Shown: positions 49,601 to 62,040, counted from the stretch's first letter. The stretch is DNA of 64,000 nucleotides from Todiramphus chloris collaris (GCA_025345505.1 JANVCC010000018.1:39543242-39607241), one strand, 5' to 3'. The notes: generated by a model from the letters alone, not told the origin. Program-made: numbers and translations.

Positions 49601-51660
49601 ATGGGGCCACCTGCATGGTCTGGAAAATCTCAGCTGTTAACATTATATAACTATTCCTCTTACAGACTGTTTTAAAGGAATGTGTATCAGAAGTCATATG
49701 GTGTAGTCCTTTCTTTTTTTGACTCCATGAGCCTTTATCTAAGAACTTCATACCACTGAAAGCAATATATGTATACTGCATAACTTGGAAAGTCAGGGAA
49801 TTCAGCATTTCTACTATAGCTTGCAAGCAGGAGATTAAGATGTTCCTGGGGGACTCTCATGCTGTATTGCAGGAGAGAAAGGATGGTCTGGATGTGCAGA
49901 CACATCCTAAATGACCCAGAGACATTGAAGATGCACTGCGTTGGCACCTTGTCTTCCATTGCCTGGCACAGGACAGCTGTTCTTTGCTTAGAGATATAAT
50001 CAAGATCAGGAACCACCGTTTGATTACTTCTATTATAATTGATCCCACATTTTCTTCACTAAACAAAGGACCAAGGAGCACAAGGAATTATTTCCTAAAG
50101 TATAAACACATGCTTTAATAGTGAAAGTTAATCTGGGATTCAGTATGGAGATATGTATCTCAGCTAGTGTCAAATATGAGAAACTTGGCTACTGTGTTTA
50201 GTACAGGTTGTAAGATGGGGGAGATGTCATACGTGTCCTCAGAAGTTATTATGTTTCATCATAATTACATACAACATCACTCAAGGACAGAAGTAAGAAA
50301 GTTCTTTATCTAAGACTAAAAAAGAAATGATTCCTTGAACATGTAACTTATGTCTTAGCATTGATGTTAGCATAGACATAGAAAAAAAATTCTCCCTTGA
50401 GTGAATAAAAATTGGACTTATCTCTAAGAATATCTACTGAATATATCCCTTCATTGTGATTCCTTTTTAAAAGTTCAGTAGAAAGTTTGACTGTGCTTTC
50501 TGCTTTTTATTCTTTTTTTTTTTTCCAGTCCAGTAATTTTTTTTTTCCATGAGTTTTTCTTCTAATTAGGAGAAAGCTACTTCTCCTCCCTTCTGCTTTG
50601 TCTTTGAAAGAACTAAGAAAAGGCCTGTTTATTTCTGTTGTGCTAATCCCTCTTTCATATGGTTGTGCACAATGCCTAAAATGATGAGACCATCTGCATG
50701 CAGTCTCTGAATATATTTATTTTGACAAGCTCTCAAGAGACAAAACATGAAAATTACCATATTTTACTTTCTTATCTGTGATGAGTTTCCAATTCTAACC
50801 TTCTTCTGCACCCAGCATCAGCTCTTCATTTCTAATGGTAAAATTTCGATCAGTTATATTTATTTATTTTGTAATGAACAAAAAGTTCTGTGCTTGCTTC
50901 CCTAGGGCTCATGTTTGTCAGGAAGGGCACGATCACACAGCTGTAGTCTGAGAAAGGTTCCAAGGGCACCTTGTGTGAAGAGCTGAGAACCTCTTCCCTC
51001 CTGGCTGAATTACTTTAGACACAGGACTATGATTTAAATACAGTTTTATCTGAAAGTGAGTTACCCTGTGTCTAGTTTAGTGGGAATAAAGGATAAGAGA
51101 AAATGTATTGTTTCAAAGGATATTCTTGGGGGGAGGGGAAAATATCTAAGCATAAAAGAAGAGGGCCATAGTGGCTTGCATCATTTTGTACCTTGGACAG
51201 AGGCTACGGGCTTACTCAGCTTTGCAGATTACTCCCTCTTGCATGGAGGTTTAAGGTAAGACAAGCACCCTTGCATTTGCAGCAGGGAAAAAGTGTATGC
51301 AGTCACTGGTATTGAATTGCTTTGACAAAATATATGAAGGTGTAACATGCAAATTTCTCATTTAGCACAGTCCTCAAATGCCAGGAGTATCTACTTGTTA
51401 AGATGATGCCCAATGCTTTCAAGAATTAGTGTAGAAAACCAGCCAGAGTATGCTTCAAAATGATTCCCCCTTCAAGTCCAACGAAAAGTTTTGAACTGTA
51501 TGTAATCTAAAAACCTTGTAGGAAAACTATCCAGTTTCCAGGATAAAAAGCAGTATCGAATAGGTTGAATAGCATTCATGTTTAATACTATTCTTCAGTA
51601 TTACCTGTCAAAGACAGAACTTTGATTCAGCCACACAGCTGAATCACAGTTGACACATAA
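34605..51660. other. Long repeat-poor non-genic region
   Basis: About 17 kb without a supported gene or a recognisable interspersed repeat. It contains a pyrimidine tract and facing A run (42532-42626), a TTG-rich tract (46298-46335) and an A/C-rich tract (48968-48992). Several 60-100-codon frames overlap at 49554-50081 on -, none persuasive. Diverged LINE or DNA-transposon remnants may be present below what can be seen by eye. Confidence 0.5.
42532..42626 (+). repeat. T-rich/pyrimidine tract followed by A run
   Basis: An almost pure pyrimidine stretch (42532-42577, mostly T with scattered C) is followed about 35 bases later by a run of 15 or more A (42611-42626). The two could pair. No element is recognised between them. 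Confidence 0.85.
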
Positions 51661-51804
51661 TCATAGAATCATAGAATTGTCAAGGTTGGAAGGGACCTTA
51701 AAGATCATCTAGTTCCAACCCCCCTGCCATGGGCAGGGACACTGTGTGCTAGATCAGGTTGCTAAGAGTCCCATCCAGCCTAGTCTTAAAAACTTCCAAG
51801 GATG
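51661..51804 (-). mobile_element. CR1 LINE 3' tail
   Basis: On + the sequence starts TCATAGAATCATAGAATTGT, which is the reverse complement of the octamer tail. It continues through GGTTGGAAGGGACC, CATCTAGTTCCAACCCCCCT and CCATCCAGCCTAGTCTTAAA. This is the extreme 3' end of a - strand CR1 with a well-preserved tail. No ORF2 remains. Confidence 0.96.
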
Positions 51805-52384
51805 TTGTAATAATACAGGCTCTTTTGTGTCGTGAGTGTTGGAGTGAAGCTAAACTACAGATTTGCACTGTAACACAAAGAATTTGTGCTTGACAGATAA
51901 TATTAAAGGACTTTGATTTAAAGCAAGATCTGTAAATGGATCTGAGAATTACTTGTTTTGGGATAACTTACTTGATAATTAGTGCAGTCTGCTTGTTTAG
52001 AGCAATACTCTTAAAAAACTTCTAAATATGATTAACACCATGATTAATGGGTTCTCCATTTGTCTCAACTGTAGTCCACTCTTGCTGGACCAGCCAACGC
52101 CAGTCATACAGTCTGGGTGGACAAATATGGGGCCATGGCATTATCTTTCTTTCTTTTCTTTTCTTAGGATATTGTGTATCTGATTTTTTACATAGATGAC
52201 ATAAAGGTTTTGGTTACCTACAAGGGGTATAATATTGTTGTCCCGTAATAGAGTTTCTGTCTATTCACTCTTAACTTCTGTCAGAGGTTCCATCCACGCC
52301 ATAGAAACAGTAAAGAACACCATGTATGCCCTGGTTTCATCTATTTCAAACCATGTAATCTAAGATAATTGTATGTCCTCTACT
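51805..52384. other. Short interval between CR1 copies
   Basis: Not recognised as CR1. A pyrimidine run lies at 52147-52165 and an in-frame YIDD tetrapeptide on + at 52189-52200 (see findings). Without neighbouring reverse-transcriptase blocks this is not enough to call an element. Confidence 0.4.
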
Positions 52385-55147
52385 CTCTGCCACATTGCTG
52401 GAAGCCATTGCGCAGCTGGAAACCTGTGATATAATTTCCATCATAGAAACACGGTGGGTTGACTTACACAACTAAGTGCTTCAATGGATTGCTATTAACT
52501 CTTCAGAAGACAAAGGCAAAGAAGGAATGTGGTGGGGTAGCCCAATATGTTAGGGATTGTATTACTGTCTATAGCTTAATGATGGTGACAATAGAGTTGA
52601 GTGCTTATGGGTAAGAATAAGAGGGAAGGACAACATGGCGGATATCATGGTGGGAGTCTGTTATAGGCCACCCAACCAGGATCAAGAGGCAGACAAAATA
52701 TTCAATAAGCAGCTGGGTGAAGTTTCACAATGACTATCCCTTGTTCTTGTCGGACACTTCAATTTAACAAATGTCTGGTGGAAATAAAATACAGCATAGA
52801 GGAAACAGTCTAGGAGATTCCTGGAGTGTGTGGAAGATAACTTCCTGACAGCTGGTGAGTGAGCCAACTAGGGAAGGTGTCCCACTGGACCTGCTTGTGA
52901 ACAGAGAAGAACTTGTGGGTGATGTGATGGCTGGTGGTCATCTTGGGCATAGCGATCACAAAATGATAGTTTTTGATTCTTGGAGAAGTAAGGAGAGGGG
53001 TCAGCAGAACTGCCACCTTGGACTTCTGGAGGGCAGACTTTGATATGTATAGAAGCCTGGATGACAAAGTCCCTTGGGAAGCAGTCCTGAAGGGCAAAGG
53101 AGTCCAGGAAGGCTGGACACTTTTCAAGAGGGAAATCTTTAAGTAACAGGAGCAGGCTGTCCCCATGTGATGAAAGTTGTGCTGGAGGGGAAGAAGACCA
53201 TCTTGACTGAACAGATTGCTTTGGCTGGAACTCAGGAAAAAAAGGGTGACTTTATGAGCTTTGGAATAATGGGCAGGAAACTCAGGAGGACTACAGGGAT
53301 GTCATGACGTTATGCAGGGCAAAAACTAGAAGGGCCAAAGCCCAACTAGAACTTAATCTGCTACTACCATAAAAGACAATAAAGAGTGTTTCTACCTAGA
53401 CACTGGCAACAATTAAGGAGAATCTTCATCCTCTATTGGATGTGGGGAGAAACACAGTGACCTAGGATTAGGAAAAGACTTTGATATTAAATGTCTTCTT
53501 TGACTCAGTCTTTAATAGTAAGATCAGTTGTTCTCTGAGTGTGCATCCCCTGAGATGGAAGACAGGGACAACGAGCAGAATGAGTCCATCATAATCCAAG
53601 AAGGTATGGTTAGCGACCTGCTACAGCACTTAGACATAAGTCTATGGGTCTGGCTGGGATCCACCTAAGAGGATTGAGGGAGCTGGTGGACGGGCTCCCC
53701 CAGCTACTTTCCATCATTTATCAGCAGTCCTGGACAGCTGGGGAGGTCCCAGTTGACTGGAGGTTAGCAACAGTGACACCCATCTCCAAGAAGGAGCAGG
53801 AGGATTTGGGGAATTACAGGTCTATCAGGCAGACTTCAGAGCCAGGGAACATTAAGGAGTAGATGATCTTGAGTGCCATCATGCAGCACATACAGGACAA
53901 CTGGGTGATCAGGCCCTGTCAGCACTGGTTTATGAAAGGCAGGTCCTGCTTGACTAACCTTATCTCATTCTATGACAAGGTAATCTACTTAGTGCATGAG
54001 GGTGGATGTTGTCTACCTGGACTTCAGTAAAGTCTTTGACATGATTTCCCACAGCATTCTCCTGGAGAATCTGGCTGCTTATGGCTTGGATGGGCACACT
54101 CTTCACTGGGTAAAAAACTGTCTGGATCACCAGGCACAAAAAGTAATGGTGAGTGGAGATAAATACAGTTGGTAGCCAGTCATAGATGATTTTCCCCAGG
54201 GCTCATTATTTGGGCCAGTTCTGTTTAATACCTTTATCAATGGTCTGGATGAGGAAATAAAGGGAACCCCAGTAAATTTGCAGACAACACTAAGTTAGGC
54301 AGGAGTGTTGATCTGCTTGAGGGTAGGGAGCCTCTACAGAGGGATCTGGACAGGCTGGATCTATGGGCCAAGGCCAATTGTGTGAGGTTCAACAAGGCCA
54401 AGTGCCAAGTCCTGCAACTGGGCCAAAACAACCTCATGCAGTGGTACATGTTAAGGTAATAGTGTCTGGAAATCTTCCTGGTGGAAAAAGACTGGGTGTG
54501 TTGGTTCACAGCTGGCTAAATATGAGCCAGCAGTGTGTCCAGGTGTCAAAGAAGGAAAATAGAATCCTGACTTGTATCAGAAATAGTGTGGCCAGCAGGA
54601 CTAGGGGACTAGATTGTCCCCATGTACTCAGCACCAGTGAGGCTGCACCTTGAATACTGTGGTCAGTGTTGGGTTCCTCTCTGCAAGAAGGACATTGAGG
54701 TGCTTGAGCACATCCAAAGAAGAGAAATAAAGTTGGTGGAGGGTCTGTCTAGAGAATGTCATATGAGGTGTGGTTGAGGGAACTGGGTGCCTTTAGCCTG
54801 GTGAAAAGGAGGCTCAGGGAAGACCTTATTGCTCTCTACAGCTACCTGAAAGGAGATTATAGTGAGGTGAGGGTGTGTCTCTTCTCTCAAGTAACAGGAG
54901 ACTTAACAGGAGGAAATGGCCTCAAGTAATACCAGGGGGAATTTAGATTGGGTATTAGGAAACAATTATTCACAGAAAGGCTTGTTAAGCAGTGGAGCAG
55001 GCTGCCCAGGGAAGTTTTGGAGTCACCAAGGTGTGTAAATGTCACATTTAGGGACATGGTTTAGTGGTGACTTGGCAATCTGAAGTTTACAGTTGGACTT
55101 GATGATCTTAATGGTCTTTTCCAACCAGAAGAATTGTATGATTCTGT
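52385..55147 (+). mobile_element. CR1 LINE, nearly full-length ORF2 plus 3' tail
   Basis: About 2.75 kb shows the CR1 order endonuclease, reverse transcriptase, C-terminal domain, short 3' end. Landmarks are ETRWVD near 52445, CYRPPNQDQE near 52660, HSDHKM near 52950, GIHLRGLRELVDGLPQL near 53655, YLDFSKVFD near 54020, and the closing TTGGACTTGATGATCTTAAT and TTTCCAACC (55094-55126). The final octamers decay to ATTGTATGATTCTG. The 5' end appears truncated close to the ORF2 start. No ORF1 is recognised. It is the longest + copy in the window. Confidence 0.93.
52395..55062 (+). pseudogene. CR1 ORF2 (endonuclease-reverse transcriptase) pseudogene
   Basis: ORF2 encodes an apurinic-like endonuclease and a reverse transcriptase that copy the CR1 RNA at a nicked target. 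Here the frame is broken by many stops and shifts; the longest piece with RT similarity is 72 codons (53644-53862). The endonuclease block reads VGHFNL where GDFN is expected, so the metal-binding Asp is His, while the SDHKM block is kept. RT motif A (YLDFSKVFD) retains the catalytic Asp. Motif C is shifted out of frame and reads FADN instead of FADD at about 54277-54288. It cannot encode an active enzyme. Confidence 0.9.
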
Positions 55148-57535
55148 ATCTTCTACAGATGAATTGTAAAAGTGCTTGGTTCTTACAGAGGATGTTGTAT
55201 GAATAAGGTGAAAGAATGCAACCCCATGCATGCAATGTCATCTATGTCAGACTGTTGGGACAGGGAATAGGATCAGATCTTCAAAGGTTCACACCCATGA
55301 AGGCAGGTAAGTTTCTGTTCTCATAGACGCCCATATATCTAAACCTATCAATCTAACCTGCTTTTCTTTCCCAGCAAGAGTTCAAGTTCTATCATCAAAT
55401 TCTTAATTTTGTAAGTATAATCCTGATGTGATTCTAGTGAACTGAATGGATGCATAGTATTCTTACTGAGCTCAAACTCTGAATTCTGAAACTGTCTAGT
55501 TAGCTAGTGACAGGTTGACTGCATGAACTTCAATGGTTCCTCTTTCCCATGGTATCTTTTCTATGTCTGTGGATGAAACTTTGGACACGAAACAGGAATG
55601 CATCCCGAAAAAGCAACACTGAATTAGCACATCTGCAGTCAAATGTTTTGCATCCTTAACACTTCCTTATCATGTTGAAACACGTCAAGAAAACACTTTA
55701 TAAATATACTCTGTTGAATATAAATAGCAACATTTGATATCAACACAGAACATTGCCTTGGAGCTCTTGGAGTCATTTATCAGGAAAAAGAATATTGTCC
55801 TTTTGCTACAGAGAACAAGCCAAACTGTTGAGTGAGCGAACGATCTGCCCTGGAGCACATTCAAGGAAAGAGTAAGACAGAAATACTATTAAAAACTATT
55901 CCCTGGGATATGCTGATACACCCTGCTCCCTCTTCTCATTCTGAGATGTCAACAAACTTTGTGGCTGCTTTTGTGGGAGGAAATAAGGCATAGGATGTAT
56001 CTTCACATGAGATAACTGCAAAAATATGTGCTTACCTTTTTTGAAAGACAAAATTAGGCATTGACATAGAAGAAAACTGTCTCAGAAAACACATACTTGG
56101 AGTCTGACTTTAACATGACTATGTGACCTGTTCTTCCTCTGTTAGTGCATTAAATGGACTAGCCAAATGTGAGGAAGGTCATGAATTTACAGAAGAGAAT
56201 CAAAGGTGAGGAAGTTTGAAATCCAACTGAATTTTCTTGAACAAGAAGGAAAAAATCACTGGAACGTGAAACAGTATTTATAGAGCAAGTACCTGTAAAG
56301 AATAACAAATGTACTCTTCATTCCAGGCTTTTCTGAACTGGAACCATAAATTGGTAGAGGGAAGTTCAGGCTGTTTTAAGCAGAATCACTTACACTCTGT
56401 GGATCACTTTTTCATTATAGAAGTGCTTCCTCCCAGAAATATTTTCATTTTATTTACTAGTTTGGAAAAAACCCAGCAGCATCTGTTGTAGAAGCTACTA
56501 TGTGATGAACAGTTAGTGTACCTACAGCATACATTTTTTTTTGGTCTCTGCTTGAAAAATGTTATCTCAGGATAAATGCCTTAGTGTCACCCATTTTTGT
56601 GCTACATGCAGTGTGTGCTTCATGGGTTCCTATGGTGTACAAGTTGCACATCCATTGCATTTTATTTTGTTTTTGAAAATAAGGCATAAAATTCTAAGTT
56701 CTTTTATATTATGGAGTGGTAAAATGTCATCTTTGAAAACAGCAATGTAAGAGTGGTTTTGAGTTATAGAATAGTAAGAAAAACAAAGGTGAAACCCACC
56801 CCCCCCCATGTCTACAGAAGTAACTTTATTACCTGCTTTGTGTTCTCTTGGGGGAAAAATCTCCCTTTGAGATGAAACTTTGTAGACTGTTTCAACCTGA
56901 TGAGAATTGGTTCAGCTGCTCAGAAGGTAAAGGAGCTCCAAAATGGGTTTATAATGGAAAAGTTCGTATATCCTTAACTTCAGCAGTGCACATAGAGACT
57001 TCTAAAGGAAAGTAAAAGTTATTTGAAAGATTTTTTTTTGGCAAGCAGGCTTTGTTCTTTTGAAAGTGAAGTAACAACTAGAGTATTTTTTCATTCCAGC
57101 TTCCCCTGATGGTTCACATATAGTTATCTGATTAACTCTACTTGTTTGCTAACTGATCAGCTGGAGAAATGCATTTGATAGAGAAGTTTCTTCAAAAAGA
57201 TACAAGGAAAATATAATAGTTGAGCTGTAGAGTAGCAGTGAAAGGCTGGGTAGTTAAGACACAGCCCTCTAGCATATTTCTTCTTATAAACAGATGTTAT
57301 GTGACAGAAAAATTAACTTCAATATTTAAAATTATTTTGGCTTTTCTGACAATGTGCATGTGAATTTTGTAATCATGAGACCAAAGTAAGTGTCAGGTCC
57401 TATCAAGTGCTTGCTAGTGAATATTTTGTCAAAAAAGTCAAGGGGTTTTCCTGCTTCATCTTGACTAATTTTTTTTCAAACTTTATCTATTGATATCAGG
57501 CCTTTTTGCCAGTCTTTTCTGGTTTGAACTCATAG
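55148..57535. other. Non-genic interval between CR1 copies
   Basis: No recognised element or gene. Open frames do not exceed about 72 codons. It is AT-rich, with a short C run at 56798-56806. Confidence 0.5.
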
Positions 57536-58350
57536 CCTAGTTCATGAAGGGAAGGCGGTGGATGTGTTCTTTCTGGAGTTTTAGTAAGGCTTTTGATACT
57601 GCCCCTCAGAACATCGTTTGGACAAGTTGTTCAACTGTGGGATGAGTGGGTTCACAGTGCTCTAGGTAAAGAACTTACTGAAAGGCAGATGTCAAAGGGT
57701 TGTGGAGAATGGGACTATATCTGTCTGGAAACCCATCACCAGTGGTGTTCAATACTAAGGCCAATTCAATACATTTATCAACGACCTGAATGCAGGAGTT
57801 GAATGCACCATTAGCAAGTTTGCTCATGGTACCAGACTAGGGGGTGCTGTTGACTCTCTTGAGGGACAAGATGTCTTGCAGAGGGATCTAGATAGATTGG
57901 AACATTTGGCAGTGATTGACATGATAAAATTTAACAGGTTGAAATGACAGATTCTGCACATGGGTTGGAGTAACATCAGGCACAAGTTTAAACTGGGAGA
58001 GGAGTGGCTGGAGAGCAGCCTGCAGAAAGGGATCTAGGGGTGCTGGTTGACATCAGGCTCAACATGAGTAAGCAGTGTGCCGTGGCAGCACAGAAGGCAA
58101 ACCGTATCCTGGGGTGTATCAAACACAGTATACCCAGATGGTCAACAGAGGTGATTATCCCACTGCATTCAGCATTGGTGTGGCCTCATCTTTAACACTG
58201 GTGCAGTTCTGGGCCCTGCATTTAAAGAAGGATGTGAAGATACTTGAATACATCCAGAGGATGGCAACAAAGCTAGAGCAAGTGCTGGAAGGAATGGCCT
58301 ATGAGGCTAAGGACTTTGGGCTTGTCTCATTTGGAGAATAGGAGGCTAAG
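57536..58350 (+). mobile_element. CR1 LINE internal fragment (RT region)
   Basis: The fragment begins in RT motif A (GGCGGTGGATGTGTTCTTTC onward), passes through the motif C region near 57820, the [20 protein letters not shown] block at 58044-58103 and ends around the FGENRRLRG-like block. Both the 5' ORF2 half and the 3' tail are missing, so it is truncated at both ends. Its 3' boundary is abrupt near 58350. Confidence 0.9.
57545..58345 (+). pseudogene. CR1 ORF2 fragment, inactive RT
   Basis: Only the palm and downstream portion of ORF2 is present. Motif A is ruined (FLEF followed by stops, with catalytic Asp replaced by Glu). Motif C reads FAHG instead of FADD, losing both catalytic Asp residues. 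Remaining open pieces are 63-88 codons (57593-57802, 58004-58195 and 58075-58341), in different frames. Confidence 0.88.
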
Positions 58351-59139
58351 GGGTGAATATGTGAATTGTGAATATGACTCAATGGGACTTATATTTAAAA
58401 CTTCTGCATTCAAGGATAATTTCTATACAGGAGTTTGTGGGGCCACTTTAGACAAAAAACTTAATTCTTTTTAGCCCCATTCTAACTTTTACAATCTGTT
58501 GTATTAAGTGGAGCTGAGGAAAACATAATATACTTTTTACTTGCTTTCATCAGTTTTAAATACCTGCTGTTTAGATGGCTTAAACTGAAGATTATATACT
58601 TCTGTAGATTTTTATCAAATATCCATGAGTTGTAAAACTGATATCATGCATTTTAGGAACATACGCAAAAGTATCTTCATGCATGAATTACAATATTATT
58701 AAGAGGAGTCTTGTTACAGTCATGTAATAGAGAGTGCTGCTGCTTTGGCTAGTAGTCAGGTATTCCTGGAGAACGCAGTTACAGCTTTCTCCTAGTGCTA
58801 ATAGTTATCAGCAAAAACCAGCTGGAGAGTTATTTTCTTGAGCCTTTATTCTGAGCTGAAAAAGGGGTTTATGTGATGTTTAACTAGAAGGAAGATCAGA
58901 TGATTTTAAATGAACCAGATTTATGGTGCCTTTCATTGCTCCTTCAAAACTCTTCTGTTTAGCTCTACTGATTTTGAAATTAAATGCCTTGGCACCCTAG
59001 CTCCAGGGATAGCTGCCACACAGATTGCTGTGGTCATAGTCACTGTTATGCTCAGATTGCTAGGCTGAGACCTGTTAAGTATGTTTAGAAGTTGTTCCAC
59101 TACGTTACAACACCTGGTATACCCACCCTTTATAATCAT
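58351..59139. other. Non-genic spacer between opposing CR1 copies
   Basis: Nothing recognised. It separates a + strand CR1 fragment from the 3' end of a - strand copy. Confidence 0.5.
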
Positions 59140-62040
59140 TGATCAGATACCCCCTCACCCTCATCTTCTCCAAGCTAAACAGACGCAGGCCTCTTAGCCT
59201 TTCATTATTCTTACATGATAGGTGCTTCAGAACCTTACTCAATGTGGTCCTGCACTGGACCCTCTCCAGTAGTTCCTTCTGCTTCTTGAACTGGGGAACC
59301 CAGAACTGGACATGATACTCCAGGTGAGGCCTCACCAGCACAGAGTAGAGGGGAAGGAGAATCTTCCTCAACATACTGTCCACGCTCTTCCTAATGTATC
59401 CTGGGATGCTGTTGGCCTTCTTGTCTGGGAGGGCACACTGTTGGCTCATGATCATCCTGTTGTCCTCTAGGACTCACAGGTCCTTTTTCCCAGAGCTGCC
59501 TGCCAACAGATTAGTACCCAATGTGTACTGATACGTGGCCTTGTTCTTCCCCAGACGCAACACTTCACACTTGCCTTTACTAAATTTCATTAGATTTCTC
59601 CACCCCATCTCTCTAGTCTGCCTAGGTCTCGCTGAATGTCAGCACAGCCTTCTGGAGTGTCAGCCACTCCTCTCAGTTTTGTATCATCAGCAAACTTGCT
59701 GAGTGTATGTTCTATCCCTTCATCCAACTCCTTGATGAATATATTGAATAGGGCTGGACCCAGTACTGACCCCTGGGGTGTGCCACTAGCCACAGGCCTC
59801 CAACTAGATTCTACCCCGTTGACCACAACTCTCTGAGCTCTTTCCTTGAGCCAGTTGCCAAACCATCTCATCTCATCTCACAATGATCCAGTCTGCACTT
59901 CCTAAGCTTGGCTGTGAGGATGCTGTGGGAGATAGTGTCAAAAGCTTTGCTGAAGCCAAGGTAGACCACATTCACTGCCTTCCCCTTGTCTAACCATCTA
60001 GTGATGACATCATAAAAAGCTATCAGATTAGTCAAGCATGGCTTTCCCTTGTTGAATCCATGTTGACTACTTGTCAGCTACTTGTTTCCTCAATGTATTT
60101 TGAGATGTCTCCAAGAACATGTTCCATCACATTTCCAGATATGGAGGTGAGGCTGATGGGCCTGTAACTACTTCTGGGTCCTCTTGCTTATTCTTATTGA
60201 AGACTGGAGTGACATTGGCTTTCCTCCAGTCCTCAAGCACCTCTCTTGTTCTCCAGGACTTTTCAGAGATTATGGAGAGTGGCCTAGTAATGACTTCCAC
60301 CAGCTCTCTCAGCACTTGCGGGTTCATCCCATCAGGGCCAATGGATTTGTTCATGTTCAGTTTGCTTAATTGATCTCTGACCCAATCCTCTTCAACTGAG
60401 GCAAAAAATTCCTTTCTCCTAACTTCCTTTGTGGTCTTCAAGGTCTGGGACTCCTGAGGGCTGGCCTTAGCAACAGAGACCGAGGCAAAGGTGACATTCA
60501 GTAACTTTTCCTTATCTGTATCTTCAGTCACCAGGTCACCCACTTCGTTCAGCAGTGGGCTCACATTTCTTCTAGTCTTCTTTCTGTCTCCAATGTGCTT
60601 GAAAACATCTTCTTTTCCTTGACCTCCCTTGCTAGTTTTAGTTTTAAGGAGGCCTTAGTTTTCCCTATCACATCTCTACATTCTAGGACAACATTCTTGT
60701 ATTCCTCCCAAATGGTCAGCCCCTTCTTCCATGTTCTATATATTTCCTTCTTCCAATAAATTTATTCATTACCTCCCTGCTCATCCATGCAGGTCTCCTA
60801 GCTCTCTTACTTGATTTCTTGCTCTTTGGGATGCTCCAGCCTTGAGCTTGGAAAAAATGGTGATTGAACATTAACCAGAACTATTGGGCACCCCTACCAT
60901 CTAGAGCCTTACGCCACGGGAACTTCTCCAAGCAGGTCCTTGAAGAGGCCAAAGTTAGCCCTTCTGAATTCTAAGACAGTGATCCTGCTCGTGCCTCTGT
61001 GCCTACTGCATGCGATCCTGAACTCTGCCATCTCATGGTCACTACGTCCAAGGCTGTCTCCTACCTTCACATCCTCGACAAGTCCCTCCTTGTTTATAAG
61101 TACAAGGACCAGCACTACTCTTCTTGTCGTCTCCTCCACCATCAAGAAGTTATTGTCAATGCACTAGAGGAACCTCCTGGACTGTGAGTGCCTGACTGTG
61201 TAGTTTTTCCAGTAAATGTCAGGATAATTAAAGTCCCTCATAAGCCTGTGATTGTGAGGCCACTTCCAACTGCTTGTAGAAGGCCTCATCAGCTTCCTCA
61301 ATCTGATCAGGTGTCCTGTAGTAAACACCCAGAATGATATCTCCCCATGATAGTCCAGAACCCCAGAATGATAGTCTGCCCCTTAATCTTTACCCACAAG
61401 CACTCAACTTGCTCTTCATCAACCCCCAGGGAGAGCCTGATACATTCCAGTTTCTCTTTCATGTAAAGAGCAACTCCACCACCTCACCTTGCTGACCTAT
61501 CCTTCCCGAAAAGGACAGGGCCACCCATGACAGTGTTCCAGTCATGTGAGCTGTCACAACCATGTCTCAGTAATTTTGATGACATCATGGTCCTGAAACT
61601 GCACACAGATCTCTACTTCTTCTTGTTTGTTCCCCATTTCAGAGAGGTGGCCAAGCATGCAGGTTTTCCTGGAGGAGAGTGGTAGGATATGCCATTGTCA
61701 TACACAGCCCCAGGATGGTCTGCCTTCTCATTATTGTCTTTGGTGATAACTAAGGAGCCTTGGTGACAAGCCTGGTTGACCTGATTTATTGCCTAGGTGG
61801 ATGCATCACAATCCCCCACCTCCACCGAGACAGCAGACTGAAAATCCTTACCAACACACCGTCCCACAAACAACAGCGTGCCGTGCATGGACTCCTCTCT
61901 GGCTAGCCCAATCACATCGCCATCCCCCTTCAAGTCTAGCTTAAAGACTTTTCAATGCTAGCTTTTGCCCCTCTTTTGCTACAAAGTTTATCTTCTCCCA
62001 TTTGGCCAGATCCTCACTGACAGCACATCAATGGTGTAAT
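59140..62040 (-). mobile_element. CR1 LINE, long copy lacking the 3' tail
   Basis: Nearly 2.9 kb on -. From 5' to 3' it runs: a leader with possible end of ORF1 (61770-62040), endonuclease (about 60900-61770), RT (about 59580-60570) and C-terminal domain (about 59140-59455). The 3' end stops within or just after ORF2, in the LEKMRVRGYLI block. The TCATAGAATC-type tail expected at the + strand left edge is missing, which is unusual because CR1 copies normally keep their 3' end. Deletion after insertion, or a rearrangement, is likely. Confidence 0.93.
59145..61770 (-). pseudogene. CR1 ORF2 pseudogene with best-preserved RT in the window
   Basis: Large pieces remain open: 145 codons (60127-60564, fingers region with GPDGMNPQVLREL), 93 codons (59590-59871, with [10 protein letters not shown] and an intact FADD motif), 116 codons (59105-59455) and 78 codons (60909-61145, endonuclease with GRSDHEM). 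The endonuclease DFNYPDI block keeps its Asp, but the preceding Gly is Arg. RT motif A reads YLGFSKAFD (about 59955-59981), so the first catalytic Asp is Gly. Stops and frameshifts separate the pieces, so no active product is possible. It appears younger than the + copy at 52.4 kb, judging by motif retention. Confidence 0.9.

Noticed and set aside
49554-50081. Three overlapping - strand frames as a frameshifted pseudogene
   Set aside because: The products share no recognisable family when read across the frames, so a pseudogene call is not supported.
59636-59836. + strand frames overlapping the - CR1 (also 60119-60373 and 60940-61187)
   Set aside because: They are antisense shadows of the CR1 ORF2 on -.
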